Notes: a model not told the origin generated them from the letters alone. DNA of 15,004 nucleotides from a bacterium (GCA_030426295.1 JAUHYY010000015.1:1-15004); one strand, 5' to 3'. Positions 1 to 5,723 are shown, counted from the stretch's first letter. A program made the numbers and translations.

Positions 1-1
1 T

Positions 2-313
2 TATTCGCCTAAGAAAGTTTATGAAGGAGAGAAGTATAAATTAATAACTTGTACTGAAACCTGTGAGCATTTTCATGATCCATTAAAAGAGTTCCGGCTT
101 ATGGCTCAGCTTTTAGAGGATGATGGTGTGATCTCAGTGCAGACAGAGTTTAAACCTTCGGTTGATGATTTTAGGGATTGGTATTACATAAAAGACCCTA
201 CGCATGTTGGGTTTTATGATAGGAAAGTTTTTGAAAAAATTGCTGACCTTACTGGGTTAGAAGTTAAATATTGTGATGACAAAAAATACTGCGTTTTAGC
301 GCGTAAACACTAG
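2..313 (+). CDS. Class I SAM-dependent methyltransferase, C-terminal part (5'-truncated by window start)
   Basis: The reading frame is open from base 2 to the TAG at 311-313, so this is the last ~103 codons of a longer gene; the ATG at 101 is internal. The visible part has the layout of the second half of a class I methyltransferase: a strand with TCTETCEHFHDP (the motif IV region, common as TEVxEHxxDP), then a helix and LLEDDGVISVQT (the post-motif VI 'L.pgG.l.v.t' strand). It ends with a DWYYIKDPTHVGFYD segment seen in small-molecule or polysaccharide-associated methyltransferases. The SAM-binding GxGxG motif would lie upstream, outside the window. The substrate is unknown. Its 3' end overlaps the convergent yaaA gene by 18 bases. 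Confidence 0.8.
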   Translation, partial: YSPKKVYEGEKYKLITCTETCEHFHDPLKEFRLMAQLLEDDGVISVQTEFKPSVDDFRDWYYIKDPTHVGFYDRKVFEKIADLTGLEVKYCDDKKYCVLARKH

Positions 314-1042
314 TTCTGATTCGCTAGATTCCGATGGATTAAACTTGTAGCCGTCTTCTTTGAAGGCTTTTAGGTCTTCTGGTGATTCAATTCTGTTTTT
401 GACCACCCAGTTTGTCATTGTTCCTCGAGCTAGCTTTGCATAGATTGCAATTATTTTTAGTTTGCCGTTTTTCTTTTCTTTGAAAGATATGTTGACGAGG
501 GGAGAGGTTAGGTGTTTTGAGATTGCTTTGAAATATTCGTTTGAAGCAAGATTAATAATAGTTGTGCACTCTTTGTTCAAAACATGTGCAAGCTTTTCTC
601 CCCAGAATTCGTAGAGGTCTTTTCCTTTTGGATTTTTAAGCTTTGTTTTCATTTCGAGCCTATATGGTTGCATTAAATCTAGAGGCTTGAGCAGGCCATA
701 AAGTCCTGAAATTATTCTTACGTGGTTGTTAATGTACTCGAAATCCTTTGCACTGTAGTTTTCTGTGTCGATGTCTCTGTAAACATCCCCTTGGAATGCC
801 TCAATTGCTGGTTTTGAATTCTTTTCTGTAAATGATTTTTTAAAATCTTGGTAACGTTCAAAATTTAGCTGAGCGATCTTCTCGCTTACTTTCATCAGAT
901 CAGATATTTGCTCTGGATTGTAATCTTTTAAGACTTTGGTTAGAACTTCAATTTCTTTTTTAAAATGTGGCTGCTCTGAAAAAGGTGCACTTGATGGCGT
1001 TTCAAAGTCTTGAGTTTTAGCTGGTGATAAAAGTAGTAACAT
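296..1042 (-). CDS. yaaA: YaaA family (DUF328/UPF0246) peroxide stress protein
   Basis: The 248-residue product is close to the usual ~250-260 of the family. Family hallmarks are visible: the N-terminus MLLLLSPAKTQDF, FQGDVYRDID around residue 85, ISGLYGLLKPLDLMQPYRLEM around 112-132, INLASNEYF, and a C-terminal KIIAIYAKLARGTMTNWVV segment. In E. coli YaaA is a DNA-binding protein that lowers free iron and damage during hydrogen peroxide stress; its role here is inferred from that. The start lies 2 bases after the msrA stop, and an AGGAAG Shine-Dalgarno sequence is formed by the last msrA codons, so the two are almost certainly co-transcribed and translationally linked. The stop overlaps the convergent methyltransferase. 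Confidence 0.93.
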   Translation of the reverse strand: MLLLLSPAKTQDFETPSSAPFSEQPHFKKEIEVLTKVLKDYNPEQISDLMKVSEKIAQLNFERYQDFKKSFTEKNSKPAIEAFQGDVYRDIDTENYSAKDFEYINNHVRIISGLYGLLKPLDLMQPYRLEMKTKLKNPKGKDLYEFWGEKLAHVLNKECTTIINLASNEYFKAISKHLTSPLVNISFKEKKNGKLKIIAIYAKLARGTMTNWVVKNRIESPEDLKAFKEDGYKFNPSESSESELVFTR

Positions 1043-1044
1043 AA

Positions 1045-1653
1045 TTATTTTCTTCCTGATCCGTTTTTATATATTTTATATCTTTCTGCGCTATGCTTGT
1101 AGAAGTCTTGATGGAAATCTTCAGCAGGGTAGAAAGTAGTGAATGGTTCTATTTTTGTAGCTATCGGTTTGTCGTATTTCTCTGATTCTTCTAGTGCTTT
1201 GAGAGATTCTTCTGCTAGTTTTTGCTCTTCTTCTGAATTGTAGAAAATAGCGGTTGTGTAGTTAAATCCGCGGTCAGCATATTGCCCACCATCGTCAGTT
1301 GGGTCGATTGAGTTCCAGAATGCGTTTAAGAGTTCTTGGTAAGAAATTTCTTCAGGGTAGTAGTAAACTTTTAGTGCTTCTCGATGCCCTGTTTGGTGAC
1401 CTACAACTTGTTGGTAGGTTGGATTTTCTTCTTCGCCTCCTGCGTACCCTGATACTGCTTCTTCTACTCCTTCAAGTTCTTGGAATGCTGATTCAGTACA
1501 CCAAAAACATCCACCGGCAAATACAGCAGTTTCTAGTTCAGGGTCAGCATTTAGGTTTTCTAACTGCTTGTTAATGTTCGCAAATTCGGAAGGATTCATG
1601 CATCCAGTGGTTAAGAGGGTAATTGCTAATATAAATAGGGCGATTGTCTTCAT
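1045..1653 (-). CDS. msrA: Peptide methionine (S)-S-oxide reductase MsrA, predicted lipoprotein
   Basis: This 202-residue protein reduces methionine-S-sulfoxide in proteins. The catalytic motif is GGCFWC with Cys49 as the nucleophile; Cys52 is the only other cysteine in the mature domain and may resolve the disulfide. Also visible are GYAGG, GHREALKVYYYP, the DGGQYADRGFNYTTAIF block typical of MsrA, and the FYPAEDFHQDFY C-terminal part. The N-terminus MKTIALFILAITLLTTGC is a lipoprotein signal with lipobox LTTGC (lipidated Cys18), so the enzyme should sit on the outer face of the cytoplasmic membrane. I chose the ATG at 1653 because it gives this signal peptide; the frame stays open to an ATG at 1929, but that extension lies antisense to the next gene and has no Msr similarity. 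No clear Shine-Dalgarno precedes the start. First gene of an msrA-yaaA oxidative-stress pair. Confidence 0.93.
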   Translation of the reverse strand: MKTIALFILAITLLTTGCMNPSEFANINKQLENLNADPELETAVFAGGCFWCTESAFQELEGVEEAVSGYAGGEEENPTYQQVVGHQTGHREALKVYYYPEEISYQELLNAFWNSIDPTDDGGQYADRGFNYTTAIFYNSEEEQKLAEESLKALEESEKYDKPIATKIEPFTTFYPAEDFHQDFYKHSAERYKIYKNGSGRK

Positions 1654-1657
1654 ACTG

Positions 1658-1686
1658 TTTATTATTTTAGCAAAATGAGGTATAAT
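1658..1686 (+). promoter_or_regulatory. Putative promoter for the 1712 gene
   Basis: A perfect TATAAT lies at 1681-1686, with a weak -35 (TTTATT, 1658-1663) 17 bases upstream. The predicted start of transcription is ~1693, giving a leader of about 18 bases before the ATG at 1712, with no Shine-Dalgarno sequence. The msrA start is only 58 bases away on the other strand, so a divergent msrA promoter must overlap this stretch; I could not single it out. Confidence 0.5.
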
Positions 1687-1711
1687 TAATAGATAAGTTA
1701 ATTTTAATTTA

Positions 1712-2212
1712 ATGGTAGAAGGTAATAAATCTGAAAATGGTGAAAAGAAACATCTTTTTAGTTTTAAAGCTGTTAAGGACTTCTTGGATGAATTCTTTGA
1801 TAAGCAACTTGATAACTTGAAAGATATTTTTAGTACCAAGAAAGAAGAAGAGACTAAAGAAAAGTACAATACTCTAGCTAGTGAGCTTGATCGCATTAGT
1901 CCTATTATTGAAGAAGCCGGATACCTCATTCGTGAAACAAGAATGTCTATTGGTTTGCCGCCTTTTGTTGAGCTTTATCTTTATAAGAGTATAAAGCATA
2001 CAAAAAAGACTTTTGAAGAACTTATAGCTGAGCATGACGGAGACAAGGCTGTGACAATGATTTTAAATACTCTGAATGGAGCAACTAAGTTACAATCGAA
2101 AGCAAAAATTGGAGATCAGGTTTTTCAAGAAATTATTTTGACCTTAAGCGTGCCGCCACGAATTAGTGCGAGATACGTTCATGAGGATTTTGATTATGTG
2201 CATAATTTGTAA
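1712..2212 (+). CDS. Unrecognised cytoplasmic protein (166 aa)
   Basis: I do not recognise this protein. It has no signal peptide and no membrane segment. Residues ~1-65 are very rich in Lys/Glu/Asp and look helical, with a possible short coiled coil in the KKEEETKEKYNTLASELDRI region. Residues ~66-166 are less charged and look like the folded part, with EAGYLIRETRMSIGLPPFVELYLYK and a C-terminal FQEIILTLSVPPRISARYVHEDF. The start is set by the TATAAT 26 bases upstream; the codons before it hold no better alternative. It is divergent from msrA and followed 66 bases later by the tail-collar gene in the same direction. Confidence 0.75.
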   Translation: MVEGNKSENGEKKHLFSFKAVKDFLDEFFDKQLDNLKDIFSTKKEEETKEKYNTLASELDRISPIIEEAGYLIRETRMSIGLPPFVELYLYKSIKHTKKTFEELIAEHDGDKAVTMILNTLNGATKLQSKAKIGDQVFQEIILTLSVPPRISARYVHEDFDYVHNL

Positions 2213-2228
2213 GTTTAATAAATTCTAA

Positions 2229-2257
2229 TTCCCAAGATTATTGAGATTTGTTAAACT
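2229..2257 (+). promoter_or_regulatory. Putative extended -10 promoter for the tail-collar gene
   Basis: TTCCCA (2229-2234), a 17-base spacer and TAAACT (2252-2257) preceded by TG at 2249-2250 form a plausible sigma-70 promoter with extended -10. It would start a transcript ~15 bases before the ATG at 2279. Each element differs from consensus at two positions, so this is tentative. Confidence 0.35.
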
Positions 2258-2278
2258 GTTCTTGTTGTAAATTTTTGC

Positions 2279-2983
2279 ATGCAAAGTGAGTTTAAAAATA
2301 TTGGGGCTATACTTCTTACTACAACAGTTTTGGCTCTTACTGTTTTCTTGCCAACTGTGTTTGGCGCAGTAACTCTTGGTGAAGACTCTATAACTAGTGA
2401 CGGTATTTTGACCTTAGAGGGTGCTACATCTATTTCAGCAGTAGGAGATGTAAATGTAAGCGGATCAGTAAAGCAAGGAGGTAATGTTTTAATGCCCGTG
2501 GGTACGCTAATGATGTTTTCTGGAGCATCTGCACCTGACGGCTATTTGATAGCAGATGGGTCTGCGGTCTCTAGGGAGACATACTCCGCTTTGTTTGCTG
2601 TAATTAGTACTACTTATGGTGCAGGTGACGGTTCAACTACCTTTAATTTGCCTAACTTAGAAGATAGAATTGCAATGGGTGCAAATGGTGATCTGGGTAA
2701 TACTGGTGGTAACTCAACCGTAACTCTTACTACTGATCAACTACCTGAACATAGTCATGGTGTAACGGATCCTGGACATTCACATACGGTCGGTATGGGT
2801 AAAGACGATGGAAACTTAAGTCATGGCGCTGGTCAATATGGCCCAGGTGATGCTGATGGTATTGATTATAATATTGCTAGCGGGTCTTCTACTACAGGTA
2901 TTAGTATAGACAATACTGGTAACGGCGAGGCATTTTCAATTCTAAATCCCTATATTAAGCTGAACTACATTATTAAGTACTAA
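2279..2983 (+). CDS. Exported phage tail collar domain protein (microcystin-dependent-protein-like)
   Basis: The 234-residue protein begins with a hydrophobic signal peptide or anchor (residues ~8-30, ending VFGA) and a short repetitive beta stretch (GATSISAVGDVNVSGSVKQGG, ~48-68). A tail collar domain follows at ~72-135: PVGTLMMFSGASAPDGYLIADGSAVSRETYSALFAVI...YGAGDGSTTFNLPNLEDRIAMGA. Then come the histidine cluster LPEHSH / PGHSH (155-169), a Gly/Ser-rich stretch and the classic end NPYIKLNYIIKY. In phages this fold is the receptor-binding tip of tail fibres; many bacteria carry exported versions of unknown role. With a signal peptide and no other phage genes nearby, a surface-exposed adhesive protein is the likelier reading. 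No Shine-Dalgarno sequence precedes the ATG. Confidence 0.85.
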   Translation: MQSEFKNIGAILLTTTVLALTVFLPTVFGAVTLGEDSITSDGILTLEGATSISAVGDVNVSGSVKQGGNVLMPVGTLMMFSGASAPDGYLIADGSAVSRETYSALFAVISTTYGAGDGSTTFNLPNLEDRIAMGANGDLGNTGGNSTVTLTTDQLPEHSHGVTDPGHSHTVGMGKDDGNLSHGAGQYGPGDADGIDYNIASGSSTTGISIDNTGNGEAFSILNPYIKLNYIIKY

Positions 2984-3021
2984 GTTTTAATGGATTAAGT
3001 GTCTAAATCCTTGTATGTCTT

Positions 3022-3075
3022 TTTGTCGATGAGATTTTTCAATGGAGCGAGATACTGGTAAAAGCTAGGACTAAG
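3022..3075. repeat. Left-end repeat L1 of the first cassette
   Basis: This 54-base stretch aligns without gaps to 4381-4434 (L2), with 43 identical positions by my count. Both contain TTTGTYGATGA, then TTTTT, then ATGGAGC, GATACTGG and AAG.TAG.ACT. The core TGGAGC..GATACTGG (from 3043) read on the minus strand ends GCTCCA, like the 3' end of a tRNA. L1 runs into the stop codon (3071-3073) of the glycosyltransferase gene, so the gene fills its module right up to the repeat. Confidence 0.8.
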
Positions 3076-4201
3076 CAAGTTGTTGATATCTTTCACTAAA
3101 CATTCTAGTTATAACGTCTGAAGAATATCTGTCGGAAACAATTCTTCTACCATTTTTACCCATTTTTTGTCTACCATGTGGGTCTCTTGCAAGTTTATCA
3201 ATAGCGGCAGCTAGTTCGCTTGCGTCCGAAGGCTTAACAACTAGCCCATTTACTTCATTTTGAACAATTTGTCTGCAGCCAGGTATATCACTTGTAATTA
3301 CAGCTCTAGCACAAGCACTAGCTTCAATTAAACTTCTAGGTGCCCCTTCTCTTTCAGTTGAAGCCTGACATACAATATTTGAAGGAAGGATTGCATCAGT
3401 TACAACATCTGTCGTATGTCCATGCCAAGTAATATTAGGCTCTCCTACAAAATCATCTATATCAATTTCTCTTCTATTCACTGATCCATAAAGGTCGAAA
3501 CGGTATTTAACATTTGATCTCTCATTAAGAATTCTAGCAGCTTCAGCGAACACATGTGTTCCTTTTTGTCTACTTAATCTACCAATTTGAGTTACTCTCA
3601 ACGTTTCATCATCAATTACTTCTGCAACTTCTGGATACAGACTTAAATCAACACCAGATCCTGGCACTATTATAGCTCTTTCAGGTGATACTATTTTTCG
3701 TTCTGTAAATAAATCTACATCATCTTCATTTTGAAATGATACCATCCCTCTTGATAAGTCACATGAATCTTTTAAAGCGTCCATCAAGTGTTGATGAGTA
3801 CCATTCTTGCCTTCGATTAATTGTGCTACAAATCCTAGGCCAGTAGTTGATGTTAAAGAAGGTATACCAAAATGATCAATGATTGCTGTAGCGACAAACA
3901 AATGTACTACATTAATAATGTGCACAATATCCGGGGTGAAATCTTCAATTACCCTACAAAGCTTAGTTCTTTGCTCTTCCATATAATTTGCAAAAAGCGC
4001 TTCAGACATTATGCTCCCAGTAAATTCTGGCCTTGATCCAATTGACTTGTATGTTAAGCCTGATCTTGTAATTCTCTGAGCATAATCAGCGTCATCATAA
4101 CCTGCAAAACCAACTTCATAGCCATCATTAATAGCCGCCTGAGCCCAATGAGCTTTTTCATATAAGTGTTTTCCATGGCCAATAAATAAAATTCTACTCA
4201 T
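3071..4201 (-). CDS. GT4-family (GT-B fold) glycosyltransferase
   Basis: This 376-residue protein has the two-domain layout of family 4 glycosyltransferases. The N-terminal acceptor domain starts MSRILFIGHGKHLYEKAHWAQA, and PDIVHIINVVHLF lies near 90-102. The linker region IIVPGSGVDLSLYP at ~177-190 is typical. The C-terminal nucleotide-sugar domain begins with RVTQIGRLSRQKG (~202-214), and Glu285-x7-Glu293 in EGAPRSLIEA is the EX7E motif that contacts the donor. It probably adds a sugar to a surface polysaccharide or lipid precursor at the cytoplasmic side of the membrane; donor and acceptor are unknown. It stands alone, with its own strong promoter, between repeats L1 and R1, and no other polysaccharide genes adjoin it. 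This suggests an acquired gene that can vary surface chemistry. Confidence 0.9.
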   Translation of the reverse strand: MSRILFIGHGKHLYEKAHWAQAAINDGYEVGFAGYDDADYAQRITRSGLTYKSIGSRPEFTGSIMSEALFANYMEEQRTKLCRVIEDFTPDIVHIINVVHLFVATAIIDHFGIPSLTSTTGLGFVAQLIEGKNGTHQHLMDALKDSCDLSRGMVSFQNEDDVDLFTERKIVSPERAIIVPGSGVDLSLYPEVAEVIDDETLRVTQIGRLSRQKGTHVFAEAARILNERSNVKYRFDLYGSVNRREIDIDDFVGEPNITWHGHTTDVVTDAILPSNIVCQASTEREGAPRSLIEASACARAVITSDIPGCRQIVQNEVNGLVVKPSDASELAAAIDKLARDPHGRQKMGKNGRRIVSDRYSSDVITRMFSERYQQLA

Positions 4202-4222
4202 TCTTTAGACTAAACTCTACAG

Positions 4223-4251
4223 GTTATAACAATAATGCGCACCTATGTCAA
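4223..4251 (-). promoter_or_regulatory. Promoter of the cassette glycosyltransferase
   Basis: On the minus strand a consensus TTGACA (complement of 4246-4251) is followed after exactly 17 bases by TATAAC (complement of 4223-4228). Transcription would start about 14 bases before the ATG at 4201. The promoter lies inside the module bounded by L1 and R1, so the cassette carries its own expression signal. No Shine-Dalgarno sequence is present in the leader. Confidence 0.75.
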
Positions 4252-4282
4252 ACGCAACATGCGAAGCTTAGTAGTTATCCTA

Positions 4283-4356
4283 AGGAGTATAATACTGGAT
4301 TGAACTAGAAAATTTTAACACATGCTCAAAATAGCTTATTAAAGTCTTTGGTGGAG
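4283..4356. repeat. Right-end repeat R1 of the first cassette
   Basis: This stretch aligns with 5159-5237 (R2) at roughly three quarters identity with a few gaps. Shared blocks are GGAG....ATACT.GA.T.GAAC (tRNA 3'-end-like), an A/T-rich spacer with ACAC/ACACAC, AAAATRGCTTATTAAAG (4328-4344, one mismatch to 5209-5225) and TGGTGGAG (4349-4356). The last block equals the 3' terminus of tmRNA in R2, but after it R1 departs from tmRNA sequence at once. R1 therefore looks like a decayed copy of the junction downstream of ssrA. Confidence 0.78.
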
Positions 4357-4380
4357 CAGCTTAAAAATAATTGGAACACT

Positions 4381-4434
4381 TTTGTTGATGATATTTTTAA
4401 ATGGAGCAGGATACTGGATGAAGTTAGAACTCAG
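4381..4434. repeat. Left-end repeat L2 of the second cassette
   Basis: Direct-repeat partner of 3022-3075 (43 of 54 identical by eye, same orientation). It begins 24 bases after R1 ends, so two modules abut here. The core TGGAGC.GGATACTGG at 4402-4417 again resembles a tRNA 3' end read on the minus strand. Confidence 0.8.
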
Positions 4435-4488
4435 AATCTATCAAATTCCATGATATTATGTGCGTATGATATCTGATTTCAACCAATC

Positions 4489-5109
4489 ATGATCAAGTTA
4501 TACAGAAAATATCATACAGACAAGGACCGTACTCTCATTGGCTTGTTTAAGAAAGTAAATGAGTTGTATAGTCCCAAAAGAATTCTTTACCCTGGTTGTT
4601 ATGTGCACATTACGCCTTCTTTAGTTTTTTCAGATGTCACCTATATTGATTCATTTAGAAATACATATAAATTTTATGAAAGCCTTGAGGTAAAAGATTT
4701 CATAGAAAAAAATAAAGGCTACCAAAGTGAAACTAATCTAAAGTTTTATCAGCAAGATTATAACGAAGATATTCCAGAAGATATTGAGTCCTACGATATA
4801 GTTATCTCACAATATGGGGGTTTTGTAGGTCAGGCAGTTAAGAAATATCTCAAAAGTAATGGATTCTTAATATGTAATAATTCTCACGGAGATGCTTCAA
4901 TGGCTTCTATTGATCCTGATTACAAGCTTGAAGCAGTTTACAATAGAGTATCTGATGATAACTACAGTGTCTCAACTAAAAATCTAGACGAATATTTAGT
5001 CCCAAAGAAGAATATTAAACCTAGTAAAGACTCAATAAGTAAATCAATGAGAGGTATTACCTATACAAAATCTCCTTCAGGATACATATTCAAAAAGAAT
5101 AGTAGCTAG
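4489..5109 (+). CDS. Rossmann-fold, SAM methyltransferase-like protein of unknown substrate (206 aa)
   Basis: The protein has the strand order of a small class I methyltransferase. RILYPGCYVHITPSLVFSDVTYIDSF (~31-56) sits where motif I and the acidic end of strand 2 should be, and NLKFYQQDYNEDIPE gives the QDY acidic strand-3 position. YDIVISQYGGFVGQAVKKYLKSNGFLICNNSHGDASMASI (~104-143) fits motif IV to post-motif regions. The glycine-rich loop is YPGCYVH instead of GxGxG, so activity is not assured. The NNSHGDASMA stretch gives me the impression of a conserved but unnamed bacterial family. Only gene of the module bounded by L2 and R2. A weak -10 (TATGAT, 4465-4470) precedes it; no Shine-Dalgarno sequence. 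Confidence 0.65.
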   Translation: MIKLYRKYHTDKDRTLIGLFKKVNELYSPKRILYPGCYVHITPSLVFSDVTYIDSFRNTYKFYESLEVKDFIEKNKGYQSETNLKFYQQDYNEDIPEDIESYDIVISQYGGFVGQAVKKYLKSNGFLICNNSHGDASMASIDPDYKLEAVYNRVSDDNYSVSTKNLDEYLVPKKNIKPSKDSISKSMRGITYTKSPSGYIFKKNSS

Positions 5110-5158
5110 ATCTAACCACTATACAAATCTCATCATATCTTTTGTTTTAGTTCGAACT

Positions 5159-5186
5159 TGGAGCGGGATACTAGAATCGAACCAGT
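5159..5186 (-). pseudogene. 3' fragment of a tRNA-Gly-like gene (T-arm, acceptor strand and CCA)
   Basis: On the minus strand the T-arm folds as ACTGG-TTCGATT-CTAGT (A-T, C-G, T-A, G.T, G-C). Then come a 7-base acceptor strand ATCCCGC, discriminator T and CCA. An acceptor pairing with GCGGGAT and a T discriminator are typical of bacterial tRNA-Gly. Nothing upstream (5187-5229) can form the anticodon arm, D-arm or 5' acceptor, so it is a fragment, not a gene. Integrated elements often carry such tRNA 3' ends as attachment sequences. Confidence 0.6.
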
Positions 5187-5237
5187 GAAGTTTTTTAAAT
5201 ACACACTTAAAATGGCTTATTAAAGCTAATGGTGGAG
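5159..5237. repeat. Right-end repeat R2, overlapping the tmRNA 3' terminus
   Basis: This is the better preserved right end. It holds, left to right, a tRNA-Gly-like 3' fragment (5159-5186), an A/T-rich spacer, AAAATGGCTTATTAAAG (5209-5225) with the small inverted repeat GCTT-ATTA-AAGC, and TGGTGGAG (5230-5237), the last eight bases of ssrA. It matches R1 at 4283-4356. The GCTT/AAGC hairpin lies just downstream of tmRNA and might help 3'-end formation, though it is too short to call a terminator. Confidence 0.78.
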
Positions 5238-5641
5238 ATGCCGGGAGTCGAACCCGGGTCTTCAAGTGGAGTATGAAAACGTCTACTATGATAGTTTAGT
5301 TTTCTTATTCGGAAACTAGAATAAAAACAAAACAAAAGCTTCTAGAATCCTAGCCTTAAATTGTCTGCAGGAACTCAGGCGGGGCCCATGCATTAGCCTC
5401 AAATAGCCACGGTACCTTAGAGGCGTCAGATACAATGGTCGAGGGCGCTATAGGCCCTCTTGGCTTAAATAGTTAGAATTAAGCGAAAGCTGGAACACGG
5501 TTGAACGCATTCATCACTTCGAATTCTTCGTTATTGTTAGCACTTATTTTTGCGCTGGACGGATCTACCCGGGGACAGCGCGACCCGGACATAGCAATTT
5601 ACAGACTCGATTCACTCGAATCGAGAACCAATTTCATCCCC
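5230..5641 (-). ncRNA. ssrA: Transfer-messenger RNA (tmRNA)
   Basis: One-piece tmRNA of about 412 bases, which rescues stalled ribosomes and tags the nascent protein. The 5' end GGGGATG (at 5641) pairs with CATCTCC next to ACCA at the 3' end (5230), with one G.U pair. The T-arm is CCGGG-TTCGACT-CCCGG just before the 3' acceptor strand. Encoded CCA is present. Internal stems expected of pseudoknots are visible: an 8-bp hairpin CTCGATTC/GAATCGAG near the 5' end, GCGCTG/CAGCGC just before the tag, and GAGGGC/GCCCTC after it. The tag frame lies at 5479-5553. The 3' end abuts cassette repeat R2. Confidence 0.93.
5479..5553 (-). CDS. tmRNA tag peptide reading frame (24 residues plus stop)
   Basis: Starting at the resume codon GCA (5551-5553) the tag begins AKISANNNEEFEV and ends MNAFNRVPAFA, followed by TAA. 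Its hydrophobic C-terminus is the expected proteolysis signal, but it ends AFA rather than the common LAA/ALAA, and the tag is long compared with the ~10 residues of E. coli. The alternative frame from the adjacent GCG stops after three codons. The exact resume codon is inferred from the preceding stem and the sensible C-terminus. Confidence 0.75.
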   Translation of the reverse strand, partial: AKISANNNEEFEVMNAFNRVPAFA

Positions 5642-5662
5642 ATAAATCAAAGAGCAATAAAA

Positions 5663-5690
5663 ATTATAATACAATGATTGACAAAGTCAA
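5663..5690 (-). promoter_or_regulatory. Promoter of ssrA
   Basis: On the minus strand, TTGACT (complement of 5685-5690), a 16-base spacer and a perfect TATAAT (complement of 5663-5668) lie upstream of the tmRNA 5' end at 5641. The start of transcription would be ~14 bases before the mature 5' end, fitting processing by RNase P. Confidence 0.8.
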
Positions 5691-5705
5691 ATATATAGGT
5701 AGGAT
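5678..5705 (+). promoter_or_regulatory. Putative divergent promoter for the 5724 gene
   Basis: A perfect TTGACA (5678-5683) is followed after 16 bases by TAGGAT (5700-5705), 18 bases before the ATG. The -35 is one half of the palindrome TTGAC-AAA-GTCAA (5678-5690), whose other half is the ssrA -35, so the two promoters share one DNA site and should compete for polymerase or share a regulator. Confidence 0.5.
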
Positions 5706-5723
5706 GATCACTAAACTTAAACT

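Larger units (their letters stand above)
3022..5237. mobile_element. Tandem pair of single-gene cassettes at the tmRNA 3' end (inferred)
   Basis: The order is L1, glycosyltransferase (-), R1, L2, methyltransferase-like gene (+), R2/tmRNA 3' end. The ends of the two modules are homologous but their contents are unrelated and in opposite orientation. That argues for two members of one cassette family rather than a plain duplication. The right ends finish in TGGTGGAG, the last bases of the tmRNA gene, which is a common target of tyrosine integrases. No integrase, transposase or inverted terminal repeat lies in the modules, so mobility would need a recombinase supplied elsewhere. The mobility claim is inference; the repeats are directly visible. 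Confidence 0.5.

Noticed and set aside
1299..1574. Plus-strand frame antisense to msrA
   Set aside because: Leucine/arginine-rich shadow of the msrA coding sequence.
1654..1929. Upstream extension of msrA to an ATG at 1929
   Set aside because: It lies antisense to the 1712 gene, has no MsrA similarity, and would bury the lipoprotein signal that begins at 1653.
2993..3011. Terminator after the tail-collar gene (GGATT/AATCC)
   Set aside because: Only a five-base stem with a nine-base loop and no adjacent T-run.
5187..5229. Complete tRNA gene downstream of tmRNA
   Set aside because: Only T-arm and acceptor 3' strand exist; no anticodon arm, D-arm or 5' acceptor strand can be formed.
3018..5237. 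CRISPR or classical integron array
   Set aside because: There are only two copies of each end, the units are gene-sized and the ends do not fold like attC; no cas or intI gene is present.
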